NCBI RefSeq assembly: GCF_025141175.1
Contig: NZ_CP081155.1
Location: forward strand, 1,145,001 to 1,209,000
DNA from: Jannaschia sp. M317
GTDB lineage: Bacteria > Pseudomonadota > Alphaproteobacteria > Rhodobacterales > Rhodobacteraceae
Reading direction: 5' to 3'
Length of the DNA stretch: 64,000 nucleotides
Position 1 is the first letter of the stretch; each line of letters opens with the position of its first letter. This document shows positions 16,981-24,932 of the stretch, in pieces. The notes under the pieces were generated by a model. The model made no database searches, was not told where the DNA came from, and saw nothing but the letters and a program-made list of their open reading frames with translations. The position numbers and the translations under genes are program-made.

Positions 16981-17112
16981 CGGTTGTAGTGGCGGTGGCG
17001 ACCTTGCCCCCGTCGCCTGCGGCCCCTCCGCCGAGATATTGCGCCCCAAAGGAACAGGCTTGCTTTTGACCCGGTGATGGGATTGAGGCGACTGACCTGT
17101 CGGAGTGTCACC

Positions 17113-18240
17113 ATGTCCATTCTCTCTGCCCTCGTGGTCAGTCGCGCGCCGGTTGCGGGGTTCATGTCCGTTGGCCTGACGTGGGGCTGTTTCGCCGCCA
17201 TGGCACCGGTTCTGAAGGCGCGGATCGGTGTGGATGACGCAACCTTCGGCCTTATCCTTCTGGGGACCTCGATCGGATTGACGACGACGCTGTGGCTGGC
17301 CCCCCGTTGGGACCGGCGCATGGGCCCGTTGGCGATGCCATTGGGTGCGACGATTCTGGCGATGACCGCCCTTTTGCCGGGGCCTGCGACGACGGTCTGG
17401 CTGTTGTTCGCGGCGCTCTTGCTGATGGGCGCGGCCAGCGGCTTGACCGACGTGGTGATGAACACCCGCGTGTCCGAGTTGGAGGCCCGCCACGGCCGCA
17501 GCCTGATGAACGTGAACCATGCCATGTTTTCGGTGGCTTATGCCATCTCTGCGCTGATCACCGGGGCCCTGCGCGAGGCGGGTTGGCAACCGCAGGCGAT
17601 CTTTGCGGTGACCACGGGGATGATCCTGCTGACGGCCTTGTTCCAGCGGATGCCGGTCGAACAGATCTCGGAGGAGGACAGCCGCAACGCGGGCCGCTTG
17701 CCCCTGTCGGTGGTCGCGATCTGTGGATTGATCGTGCTGATCGCCTTCATGAGCGAAGCAACGGTGGAAAGCTGGTCGGCCCTTCACATCGAACGCACCC
17801 TGGGCGGTGGCGCGGCAGAGGGGGCCTTTGGCCCCGCCATGCTGGGCCTGACCATGGCCGTGGGGCGGTTTTCGGGTCAGGCGGTGGCGGCAAAACTGTC
17901 CGAGATCGGCGTGATCCGCGGGGCCTCGGGCCTTGCTGTCGTGGGTGTGTTGATTGCGGCCGCCGCGCCCACGCCACTGGTGGCCTATGTGGGCTTTGGC
18001 TTGATGGGTCTGGGGATTTCGGTGATCGGGCCAATGGGCCTGGCGCTGGCCGGGCGGTTGACCGAACCCGCGCGCCGCAGTGCGGTGATCGCGCGGGTCG
18101 CGGTGATCGGCTTCGTCGGCTTCTTCATCGCGCCCGCGTTGATGGGCTTGGGGTCAGAGGCATTCGGCCTGCGCTGGGCCTTTGCCTCTGTTGCCCTGCT
18201 GCTGATGGTGATCTGGCCGCTGAGCCGCGCGGTGCGCTGA
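17113..18240 (+). CDS. Major facilitator superfamily transporter
   Basis: A 375-residue MFS protein with about 12 hydrophobic segments. It has the early motif MSVGLTWGCFAAMAPVLKAR and the mid-protein NTRVSELEARHGRSLMN followed by NHAMFSVAYA, which resemble the YbjJ/FucP-like group of sugar or drug permeases. ESWSALHIERTLG in the central loop also fits YbjJ-like proteins. The ATG at 17113 is preferred because GGAG lies 7 bases upstream; an in-frame GTG at 17074 would add 13 residues. The substrate is unknown. The stop abuts the lldD stop directly. Confidence 0.85.
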   Translation: MSILSALVVSRAPVAGFMSVGLTWGCFAAMAPVLKARIGVDDATFGLILLGTSIGLTTTLWLAPRWDRRMGPLAMPLGATILAMTALLPGPATTVWLLFAALLLMGAASGLTDVVMNTRVSELEARHGRSLMNVNHAMFSVAYAISALITGALREAGWQPQAIFAVTTGMILLTALFQRMPVEQISEEDSRNAGRLPLSVVAICGLIVLIAFMSEATVESWSALHIERTLGGGAAEGAFGPAMLGLTMAVGRFSGQAVAAKLSEIGVIRGASGLAVVGVLIAAAAPTPLVAYVGFGLMGLGISVIGPMGLALAGRLTEPARRSAVIARVAVIGFVGFFIAPALMGLGSEAFGLRWAFASVALLLMVIWPLSRAVR

Positions 18241-19416
18241 TCAGGCGTTCCGCCCTTCCCATTCGCCGGCAAACCCCTTGGGCACCAACAGGTTGTGCGG
18301 GCCGACGTCGTGGATGTCCCGCTCGCCGCACAGCGCCATGGTGGTGTCCAGTTCCTTATGGAGAACCTCCAGGGTGCTGCGCACGCCTTTTTGCCCCATG
18401 GCACCCAGCCCATAGATGAACGCCCGCCCGATGTAGGTGCCGCGCGCGCCCAGGGCCACGGCCTTCAGCACGTCCTGCCCGGACCGGATGCCCCCGTCCA
18501 TGTGCACCTCGATCTGATCGCCGACCGCGTCCACGATGGACGACAGCATCCGGATCGAGGACAGGGCTCCGTCCAGTTGCCGCCCGCCGTGGTTTGACAC
18601 GATGATCGCATCTGCCCCCACATCCAGCGCCCGCCGCGCGTCCTCGGCATCGAGGATCCCCTTGAGGATGACCTTGCCCTTCCACTTCTGGCGCAGTTTG
18701 CGGATCTTGCCCCAGTCCAGCGCCGGATCGAATTGCTCCGCCGTCCAGGACGACAGGGACGATGTGTCCGACACGCCCTTGGCATGACCCACGATGTTGC
18801 CGAACTTGCGACGCGGGGTCTGCGCCATTTCCAGCCCCCAACCGATCTTGGTCATCAGGTTGGCGACGCTCTTGGGGGTCAATTTGGGCGGGGCGGAAAG
18901 GCCGTTTTTCAGGTCCTTGTGGCGTTGACCCAGGATTTGCAGGTCCAGCGTGATGACCAGCGTGTCACAGCCCGCGGCCTCGGCCCGGCCGATCAGGTTG
19001 TCGACGAATTCTTCATCCTTCATGACGTATAACTGAAACCAGAAGGGTTTCGATGTCTTGCGCGCGACGTCCTCGATCGAACAGATCGACATGGTCGACA
19101 GGGTAAAGGGCACGCCGAAATCTTCGGCTGCGCGGGCGGCCAGGATCTCCCCGTCGGCATGCTGCATACCGGTCAAGCCGACCGGGGCCAGGGCCACAGG
19201 CATCGCCACGTCCCGCCCGACCATGGTTGTCGCGACCGACCGGTTGGTCATGTCCACCGCCACCCGCTGCCGCAACCGAATCTGAGAGAAGTCGTCAACG
19301 TTGTCGCGGTAGGTTTGCTCGGTCCAGCTACCCGACTGACAGTAGTCGTAGAACATCTTGGGGACGCGGCGACGATAGATATCGTGGAGGTCGGCGACGG
19401 TTGTGATCACGGGCAT
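18241..19416 (-). CDS. lldD: FMN-dependent L-lactate dehydrogenase
   Basis: A 391-residue alpha-hydroxy-acid dehydrogenase of the FMN TIM-barrel family. LDLQILGQRHKDLKNGLSAP, typical of lactate dehydrogenases, lies near residue 175. ILKGILDAEDARRA carries the FMN-contacting lysine. The catalytic histidine and arginine are in SNHGGRQLDG. It oxidises L-lactate to pyruvate and feeds the respiratory chain. The ATG at 19416 opens MPVITTVADLHDIYRRR; the longer frame is unsupported. Two inverted repeats just upstream (19438-19458 and 19471-19485) look like regulator sites, possibly for a GntR-type lactate sensor that is not in the window. Confidence 0.93.
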   Translation of the reverse strand: MPVITTVADLHDIYRRRVPKMFYDYCQSGSWTEQTYRDNVDDFSQIRLRQRVAVDMTNRSVATTMVGRDVAMPVALAPVGLTGMQHADGEILAARAAEDFGVPFTLSTMSICSIEDVARKTSKPFWFQLYVMKDEEFVDNLIGRAEAAGCDTLVITLDLQILGQRHKDLKNGLSAPPKLTPKSVANLMTKIGWGLEMAQTPRRKFGNIVGHAKGVSDTSSLSSWTAEQFDPALDWGKIRKLRQKWKGKVILKGILDAEDARRALDVGADAIIVSNHGGRQLDGALSSIRMLSSIVDAVGDQIEVHMDGGIRSGQDVLKAVALGARGTYIGRAFIYGLGAMGQKGVRSTLEVLHKELDTTMALCGERDIHDVGPHNLLVPKGFAGEWEGRNA

Positions 19417-19437
19417 CTCATGCGTCCTGCATCGGTT

Positions 19438-19458
19438 TTGGTAAGAATAACTAACCAA
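19438..19458 (-). promoter_or_regulatory. Operator-like inverted repeat upstream of lldD
   Basis: TTGGTAAG-AATAA-CTAACCAA has 8-base arms with one mismatch. It sits 22 bases before the lldD start. The TTGGT...ACCAA outline recalls GntR/FadR-type operators such as those of LldR. The regulator is inferred, not seen. Confidence 0.5.
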
Positions 19459-19470
19459 TGTGGCGACTAC

Positions 19471-19485
19471 ATGCAATCCTTGCAT
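19471..19485 (-). promoter_or_regulatory. Second inverted repeat upstream of lldD
   Basis: ATGCAA-TCC-TTGCAT is a perfect inverted repeat, 55 bases before the lldD start and just after the small split gene's stop. It is a candidate regulator site. Confidence 0.4.
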
Positions 19486-19488
19486 AGC

Positions 19489-19778
19489 TCAAATCACGCC
19501 AAACGGGTCCGCTTGCCATAACGCGACCACAATCAACCACATTCCGAAGGCGTTCAGATGCTCCGTCAGGAAGAGCCAGAGACCCGTCAGGCCAAACGCG
19601 GCGATCCCACAATAGAGAACGCCGAACGTCGCCCATGCCGCAGTAGAGGTCAGGACGGGGAGGTCTCTGCCGTGGTCATCGTAAACATCGCGGCGGAAAT
19701 CCCGCCGATTACCACCAAACCTATGGTAAAGACATTTCCAAACCAATGGGTTAACGCGGCAGCGCGGCGCGCGCCCAA
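19489..19778 (-). pseudogene. Small three-helix membrane protein split by a frameshift
   Basis: Two short reading frames on this strand join into one plausible membrane protein. The first runs 19778 to 19650, from a TTG just after the truA stop. It encodes ALTHWFGNVFTIGLVVIGG and the rest of one helix, then ends ETSPS-stop. The second, shifted by one base, runs to 19489. It encodes TSTAAWATFGVLYCGIAAF and a helix containing MWLIVVALWQADPFGVI, but has no start codon of its own at a sensible place. The shift falls around 19655-19665, near CTCCCC. It could be a disabled gene, a sequencing error or a programmed -1 shift. No family is recognised. Confidence 0.5.
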
Positions 19779-19781
19779 GGC

Positions 19782-20546
19782 TCAGAACGGATCGTCTGGA
19801 TAGCCCACCCCGGTCAGGACCAGCCCGTCGGGCGGCGATACCGGGCCGCAGGCGGCGCGGTCGCGTGCCGCCAACGCTTGGCCCACGCGCGCGGGGGGCC
19901 AGGACCCGGTGCCCACCCGCTCCAGCGTGCCCGCGATGCTGCGCACCTGGTTGTGCAGGAACGACCGCGCCCGCAGGTGCAGCCGGATGTCCTGACCGCC
20001 GGGGTAGGGAAATTCCTCCAACGTGATCTCGTCGAGGGTCTTCACCGGGCTTTTGGCCTGACAGATCGAGGCGCGGAATGTGGTAAAATCATGCTGTCCG
20101 ATCAGGTATTTGGCCCCTTCGCGCATGCGGCCTACGTCCAGCGGCCCGATCACCCGCCACGCCTGTCCCGCGTCCAGCGCGAGCGGTGCGCGGCGCGCGA
20201 TGATGCGGAAGGTATAGCGCCGTTCCTGCGCGGAAAAACGGGCGTGCCAATCGTCTGACACGCGCGCGCAGGCCGTGATCGCGATGGGTGCGGGTTTCAG
20301 GTGCCAGTTGACCGCCTCGGACAGGCGAAACGGCGTCCAGTCCTTTGCCATGTCCGCATGCGCCACTTGGCCCGTCGCGTGGACACCCGCGTCCGTGCGC
20401 CCGGCGGCGGCTATGGAGGGCACGTCCGGTTCCAGGGCGCGCAGCGCCTCTTCCAGCCTCTGCTGAACGGAATCGGGGCCGTCCTGGCGTTGCCACCCGG
20501 CAAAGGGGCGACCGTCGTATTCGATGCGAAAGGCATAGCGGGGCAT
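19782..20546 (-). CDS. truA: tRNA pseudouridine(38-40) synthase
   Basis: A 254-residue TruA that makes pseudouridine at positions 38-40 of the tRNA anticodon arm. It begins [21 protein letters not shown]. The catalytic aspartate is Asp52 in [14 protein letters not shown]. Later motifs [17 protein letters not shown] and [18 protein letters not shown] are diagnostic. The ATG at 20546 is used; the longer frame is not conserved-looking. A small split membrane gene begins 3 bases after its stop. In many genomes fmt precedes truA, but here a gene-free 315-base gap and ada lie upstream. Confidence 0.96.
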   Translation of the reverse strand: MPRYAFRIEYDGRPFAGWQRQDGPDSVQQRLEEALRALEPDVPSIAAAGRTDAGVHATGQVAHADMAKDWTPFRLSEAVNWHLKPAPIAITACARVSDDWHARFSAQERRYTFRIIARRAPLALDAGQAWRVIGPLDVGRMREGAKYLIGQHDFTTFRASICQAKSPVKTLDEITLEEFPYPGGQDIRLHLRARSFLHNQVRSIAGTLERVGTGSWPPARVGQALAARDRAACGPVSPPDGLVLTGVGYPDDPF

Positions 20547-20861
20547 GGCCCGCAGATAGGGCCGCCGGGCGGCAAAGGGCAAGCCGCCCGTTAACCTGGA
20601 TCGGTCCGCAGACCGGACCAATTCCGCGCGATGCTGCGCAGGGCTCCAGGTATGATCCACGTCGGACGTGGGTATGATCTGGGTCTTCCCCCAATCCGAC
20701 GGCCTTGGGCCGGGCCGCGGGCGGTCAGGTTTTCGACCAGCCCTGCAAACGGCGGGCGGCTGACGCCCCCCGTACAGGTCAGCCGCAACGGGGGGGTGGT
20801 GCGATGGTGGAAAGAAAGGACCGGGGCATGGCCGGTTTGATCGGGGCGCTGTGACAACCGC
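20547..20861 (-). other. Gene-free interval between ada and truA
   Basis: No convincing gene is seen in these 315 bases. On the + strand, the 9-mer GGTATGATC occurs twice (about 20648 and 20670), flanking an ACGTCGGACGT-type repeat. CCCCCCGT (20766-20773) and ACGGGGGG (20888-type arm at 20788-20795) form an 8-bp inverted repeat around 14 bases, 67 bases beyond the ada stop, which could end the ada transcript. The truA promoter should also lie here, but no clear -35/-10 pair stands out. Confidence 0.4.
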
Positions 20862-21905
20862 TCAGGCGTAGGCGCGCTCCACCTCGATCAGGCGGCGTTT
20901 CCGCCAAAGACCGCCGCCATAGCCGGTCAGCGACCCATCGGCGCCGATGACCCGGTGACAGGGAATCACGATGGCCAGCCGATTGGCCCCGTTGGCGCGG
21001 GCCACGGCGCGGATCGCGTCGGGCCGGTCGATGGCGCGGGCGAGGTCGGAATAGCTGCGCGTCTGTCCGGCGGGAATCGCGCGCAGCGCGTCCCAGACCT
21101 GACGCTGGAACGGGGTGCCACCGGGAAACAGCGGTGTGTCGAACCGGGCGCTGCGGCCTGCCAGGTAGGCCTCCAGCTCGGCGGCGATCTGGTCCACGGG
21201 GGGCAGCCGGCCCAGGCCCAATGCGCCGCGCGCCTCGTCGCGCAGCCCCTGCAATTCGCGGGGCAGGGCGGGGCGGTCGGCGAATTCCAGCAGGTGCAGG
21301 TGGGTGCGACTGGCCACGGCGACCATCGGGCCGAGCGCCGTGTCGATCCAATCGGCCTGCAGCAGGCCGTCGCGCGCCAGGCGTCCCGGCACCATGCCCA
21401 GATGTCTGGCGAAGGCCTCGCGGAAGCCCGAGGCGCTGTCGAACTCGGCGGCCAGCTGCGCCTCGATCACGGCCCCGCCGTCGGCCAGCGCCTGCGCGCC
21501 GCGACCCAGCCGCCGCAACCGGGCCATGGCCAGAAACGTCATTCCGAATTGCCGCCGGAACGCGCGCCGCACGGTCGAAGGGTCATGGCCGCGCGCGGCG
21601 ACGTCTTCTTCGGACCAGCGGCGATCGGGGTCCGCCTCCAAGGCGTCCAGCAAGTCCGTCACCGTCGGCTCCTGACCCTCGGCAAGGGGGCGGCAGCGTT
21701 TGCAGGGGCGAAACCCCGCCTCCAGGCAGGCGGCGACGCTGTCGTGAAAGCGGCAATTGGCGCGCTTGGGCTTGGGCGCGGGGCAGGTCAGGCGACAAAA
21801 GATGCCCGTCGAGGTCACGCCGACCCAGGCGCGCCCGTCAAAGGCTGCATCGCGGGACAGAAGCGCGTCATAAAGCGTATCGTCGGGGGGCAGGGCAAAC
21901 AACAT
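20862..21905 (-). CDS. ada: Bifunctional Ada: methyl-DNA repair methyltransferase and transcriptional activator
   Basis: A 347-residue Ada. The N-terminal zinc domain has Cys37, Cys41, Cys68 and Cys71 (GIFCRLTCPAP and RPCKRCRP); the first accepts methyl groups from phosphotriesters. An AraC-type helix-turn-helix follows (VRRAFRRQFGMTFLAMARLRRL, split, near residue 115). The C-terminal O6-methylguanine-DNA methyltransferase domain carries the acceptor cysteine in VIPCHRVIGADG. All three modules are intact, so self-activated adaptive-response regulation is plausible. It is divergent from ycjX. Confidence 0.95.
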   Translation of the reverse strand: MLFALPPDDTLYDALLSRDAAFDGRAWVGVTSTGIFCRLTCPAPKPKRANCRFHDSVAACLEAGFRPCKRCRPLAEGQEPTVTDLLDALEADPDRRWSEEDVAARGHDPSTVRRAFRRQFGMTFLAMARLRRLGRGAQALADGGAVIEAQLAAEFDSASGFREAFARHLGMVPGRLARDGLLQADWIDTALGPMVAVASRTHLHLLEFADRPALPRELQGLRDEARGALGLGRLPPVDQIAAELEAYLAGRSARFDTPLFPGGTPFQRQVWDALRAIPAGQTRSYSDLARAIDRPDAIRAVARANGANRLAIVIPCHRVIGADGSLTGYGGGLWRKRRLIEVERAYA

Positions 21906-22013
21906 GGCGCGACCCTATCGCCCGGTCCCCCTGCGTGCAGCCGGAATTCGGGCGTCGCTTTCCCTTTGGCCCCCCGGCGCCTACATTCCCTGCGGACGAC
22001 GAAAGGGTTGCGA

Positions 22014-23411
22014 ATGATCGGACGGTTTGCGGATGCGGTGACGCGCGGGGTGGGGGACATGACCGCCTCGGTGACCGAGGTGTTCGACCCGACGGTCCGG
22101 CTGGGCGTCACGGGGTTGTCGCGCGCGGGCAAGACCGTGTTCATCACATCGCTTGTCGCGAACCTGATGGACCGGGGGCGGATGGCCGGGTTTTCGCCCG
22201 CCGCGCGGATCGACACGGCGTTCCTGCAGCCGCAGCCGGACGATACGATCCCCCGGTTCGAGTACGAGCGGCATCTGGCCGCGCTGACGTCCCGGACGCC
22301 GCACTGGCCCGAAGGCACGCGCGCGGTGTCCGAATTGCGCCTGTCGCTGAAGGTGCGTCCGGCGGGCATGTTGGCGGGGATGCGGGGGCCGCGGGTCGTG
22401 CATCTGGATATCGTCGATTACCCGGGGGAATGGCTGCTGGACCTGGGTCTGATGGAAAAAACCTATGATGAATGGTCGGCGCGGGCACTGAACCGGCTGA
22501 AGGATTGGGGGGCCGAGGCCTATGCCGCCGCGCTGGCTGACGTCGATCCCGCCGCCAAGCTGGAGGAGCCGACGGCCCAGACGCTGGCCGCGACCTATAC
22601 GGAGGCGTTGAAGGCGGCGCGCCGCGCCGGGGCCTACGACCTGACGCCGGGTCGGTTCCTGCTGCCCGGAGAGCTGGAGGGCTCGCCCGCGTTGACCTTT
22701 GCGCCGTTGCCCCCGGGGGACGCGCCGCGCGGGTCGCTGCGCCGGGAAATGGCGCGGCGGTTCGAGGCCTATAAATCCAAGGTCGTGCAACCGTTCTTTC
22801 GCGATCACTTTGCCCGGCTTGACCGGCAGGTGGTCCTGCTGGATGTGCTGGGCGCAATCCGGCGTGGTCCCCGCGCGGTCGAGGAGATGCGCGCCGCGAT
22901 CGCCGATATCCTGTCCGCGTTCAAACCGGGCGCGCTGAACTGGTTGCTGTCCCTGCTGGGGGCGCGGCGGGTCGACCGGGTGTTGTTTGCCGCGACCAAG
23001 GCCGACCATTTGCACCACACACAGCACGCGCGTCTGACCGCGATTCTGGATGCCATGGTGGATGATGCGCGCCGGCGGGCCGATTTCGCCGGGGCCCGGA
23101 CCGAGGCTCTGTCGATCGCCGCCCTGCGTGCCACCGTCGAAGAGATGCGGGAGCATCGGGGCGAGAGCTTGCCCGTGGTGCGCGGTCGCCTGCTGGAGGG
23201 CGGGCGCGAGGCGGCGCTTTATCCTGGCGAGCTGCCGCCGGATCCGTCCCACATCCTGACGCCTGCGATGCAGGGGGCCGAGGGTTGGTTGGAGGCCGAG
23301 TATGACATCATGGAATTCGCCCCCGCGCCCCTGACCCTGCGCCCCGGTGAGGGGCCGCCCTTTATCCGGTTGGACCGCGCGGCGGAGTTCCTGTTGGCCG
23401 ACCGGCTGTAG
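22014..23411 (+). CDS. ycjX: YcjX-family P-loop NTPase
   Basis: A 465-residue protein of the YcjX/DUF463 family. The unusual P-loop GLSRAGKT is at residues 34-41, followed by VFITSLVANLM. VVHLDIVDYPGEWLLDL is the Walker B/DxxG region, with ATKADHLHHTQH as a TKxD-like box. The family is GTPase-like and stress-linked in enterobacteria; its exact role is unsettled. The ATG at 22014 is used because upstream in-frame sequence is antisense to ada. A YcjF-type membrane protein lies 443 bases downstream on the same strand, the usual partnership. Confidence 0.9.
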   Translation: MIGRFADAVTRGVGDMTASVTEVFDPTVRLGVTGLSRAGKTVFITSLVANLMDRGRMAGFSPAARIDTAFLQPQPDDTIPRFEYERHLAALTSRTPHWPEGTRAVSELRLSLKVRPAGMLAGMRGPRVVHLDIVDYPGEWLLDLGLMEKTYDEWSARALNRLKDWGAEAYAAALADVDPAAKLEEPTAQTLAATYTEALKAARRAGAYDLTPGRFLLPGELEGSPALTFAPLPPGDAPRGSLRREMARRFEAYKSKVVQPFFRDHFARLDRQVVLLDVLGAIRRGPRAVEEMRAAIADILSAFKPGALNWLLSLLGARRVDRVLFAATKADHLHHTQHARLTAILDAMVDDARRRADFAGARTEALSIAALRATVEEMREHRGESLPVVRGRLLEGGREAALYPGELPPDPSHILTPAMQGAEGWLEAEYDIMEFAPAPLTLRPGEGPPFIRLDRAAEFLLADRL

Positions 23412-23414
23412 CGG

Positions 23415-23705
23415 TCAGGGTGCCCCTGAACTGACAAGCGGGCCTGCCGACGCATCCGCCAAGCCCGACAAGCGGACCGTTTGCGGCATGATGCCCGGTG
23501 TCGCGGCCGGTGCGTTCATCGACGCGCGGAGTTGCAACGTCGGGCCGTCGAGGGCCGCGCGAAAGTCCGGTGCCTGGGGCAGGCCGCCCCCCTGAAGCAC
23601 CGCCGAGGCGGTTACGCCCAGCGTCAGGGCACCCGCCCCGAGCAGGATCCAATCGGACAGTGTCAGCCGCAGGCCGGAAGAGGAAACAGGCATCAATTCG
23701 GTCAC
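23415..23705 (-). CDS. Hypothetical single-pass membrane protein between ycjX and ycjF
   Basis: A 96-residue protein with a short polar N-terminus, one membrane helix (WILLGAGALTLGVTASAVLQ, about residues 19-38) and a low-complexity Ala/Pro/Ser-rich tail. No family is recognised. The GTG at 23705 is listed; an ATG at 23693 would shorten it by 4 residues, and neither has a strong ribosome-binding site. It lies on the opposite strand between ycjX and ycjF and stops 3 bases from the ycjX stop. It could be a real envelope protein or a chance reading frame, but the clean helix favours a gene. Confidence 0.5.
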   Translation of the reverse strand: MTELMPVSSSGLRLTLSDWILLGAGALTLGVTASAVLQGGGLPQAPDFRAALDGPTLQLRASMNAPAATPGIMPQTVRLSGLADASAGPLVSSGAP

Positions 23706-23854
23706 TTTCGTGTCAGGTCCCCCTTGCTAGCAACCAGATCTGGCCACGAGCGGGAGAGATCGGGGCATTGTCAGGGAAATGCGTTAACAAAGACTGAACG
23801 TTGCATCCGGCCGGCGGAGGCATACCTTCAGCACGACCGCAGACGGAGGGGCCG

Positions 23855-24931
23855 ATGGCCGACACACCCGAAGGCAGCCGCCGCCGCGGCGCAGTCCTGT
23901 TCGAAATCGACGCGCCCGAAGCGACGCCCGAGCCCCCGCGCCGGGCCCGTCCGTCGGGTGACTTGCCACCGGGTGAGGGCGGCTTTGACCCTGCCTCCGC
24001 CCCGCCGGTGCCCGAGGCCGAGGTCGCGCCGCCGCCGTCCGGGCGGGCGATGCAGACCATGGCCCTGCTGGCAGGGCGGCGGGACAGACCGCTGGCGCGG
24101 TGGTTCTGGGCCGCCCTGGGCGCGTTGCTGAGCTTTGCCCTGTCCGTGGCGGCCTGGACGTTCGTCACCGATCTGCTTGCTGCAAACCCCTTGCTGGGTT
24201 GGATCGCGACGGCGCTGGTCGCGGCCTTTTTGCTGGCCTGCATTGCGGTCATCCTGCGCGAGGTTTCCGCGCTGTCCCGTCTGGGTCGGATCGACGCGTT
24301 GCGCACCCAGGCCGCGCAGGTCGTCGACCTGTCCGGCGCGCGGGCGCTGACCGATAGATTGGTGGCCTTCTACGCGGGGCGCCCCGACACCCGTTGGGGG
24401 CGGGAGGAGTTGGCCGCGCGCCGCGCCGACATCTACGATGCCGATGCGATGGTCGCAGCGGTGGAACGTGATCTGCTGGCCCCACTCGATACCGCCGCCA
24501 CCCGCGAGGTGGAGGCGGCGGCCCGCCAGGTCGCGCTGGTCACCGCCGTCGTGCCGCTGGCGCTGGCCGATGTTGTGGCCGCGTTGACCGCGAACCTGCG
24601 GATGATTCGCCGCATTGCATTGATCTATGGTGGGCGCGCGGGGACGTTGGGGTCCTGGCGGCTGGCCCGCACGGTGCTGACCCACCTGGCGGCGACGGGC
24701 GCGGTGGCCGTGGGCGACGATCTGATCGGGTCGGTCGCGGGGGGCGGTGTTCTCAGCAAATTGTCGCGCCGCTTTGGCGAGGGGCTGATCAACGGCGCGC
24801 TGACCGCCCGCGTGGGTCTGGCGGCGATGGAGGTCTGCCGCCCCCTGCCGTTCACCCACCAGCGCCCGCCCCGCATCACCGACGTCGTTGGCCGGTCGTT
24901 GACCGGTCTGTTCGGCCAGAAGGAAAGCTGA
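23855..24931 (+). CDS. ycjF: YcjF-type membrane protein (DUF697, TIGR01620 family)
   Basis: A 358-residue inner-membrane protein. A Pro/Glu-rich cytoplasmic N-terminus (1-70) is followed by two helices (FWAALGALLSFALSVAAWTF and the LGWIATALVAAFLLACIAVI segment, about residues 82-130). The long C-terminal DUF697 region has NLRMIRRIALIYGGRAGTLGSWRL. It is the usual partner of YcjX. The ATG at 23855 has GGAGGGG just upstream. The gene is followed one base later by the cyclic-nucleotide-binding oxidoreductase, suggesting one transcript. Confidence 0.88.
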   Translation: MADTPEGSRRRGAVLFEIDAPEATPEPPRRARPSGDLPPGEGGFDPASAPPVPEAEVAPPPSGRAMQTMALLAGRRDRPLARWFWAALGALLSFALSVAAWTFVTDLLAANPLLGWIATALVAAFLLACIAVILREVSALSRLGRIDALRTQAAQVVDLSGARALTDRLVAFYAGRPDTRWGREELAARRADIYDADAMVAAVERDLLAPLDTAATREVEAAARQVALVTAVVPLALADVVAALTANLRMIRRIALIYGGRAGTLGSWRLARTVLTHLAATGAVAVGDDLIGSVAGGGVLSKLSRRFGEGLINGALTARVGLAAMEVCRPLPFTHQRPPRITDVVGRSLTGLFGQKES

Positions 24932-24932
24932 C

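Noticed and set aside
17031..17057. Fourth copy of the dispersed repeat
   Set aside because: Similarity to the core is partial (GAGATATTGCGCCCCAAAGG); it is mentioned only as a possible relative.
20955..22013. Plus-strand open frame extending ycjX upstream
   Set aside because: It is the antisense shadow of ada. The YcjX fold begins at 22014.
23783..23800. TTAA-N7-TGAAC before ycjF as a CtrA box
   Set aside because: The second half-site is imperfect and there is no other support.
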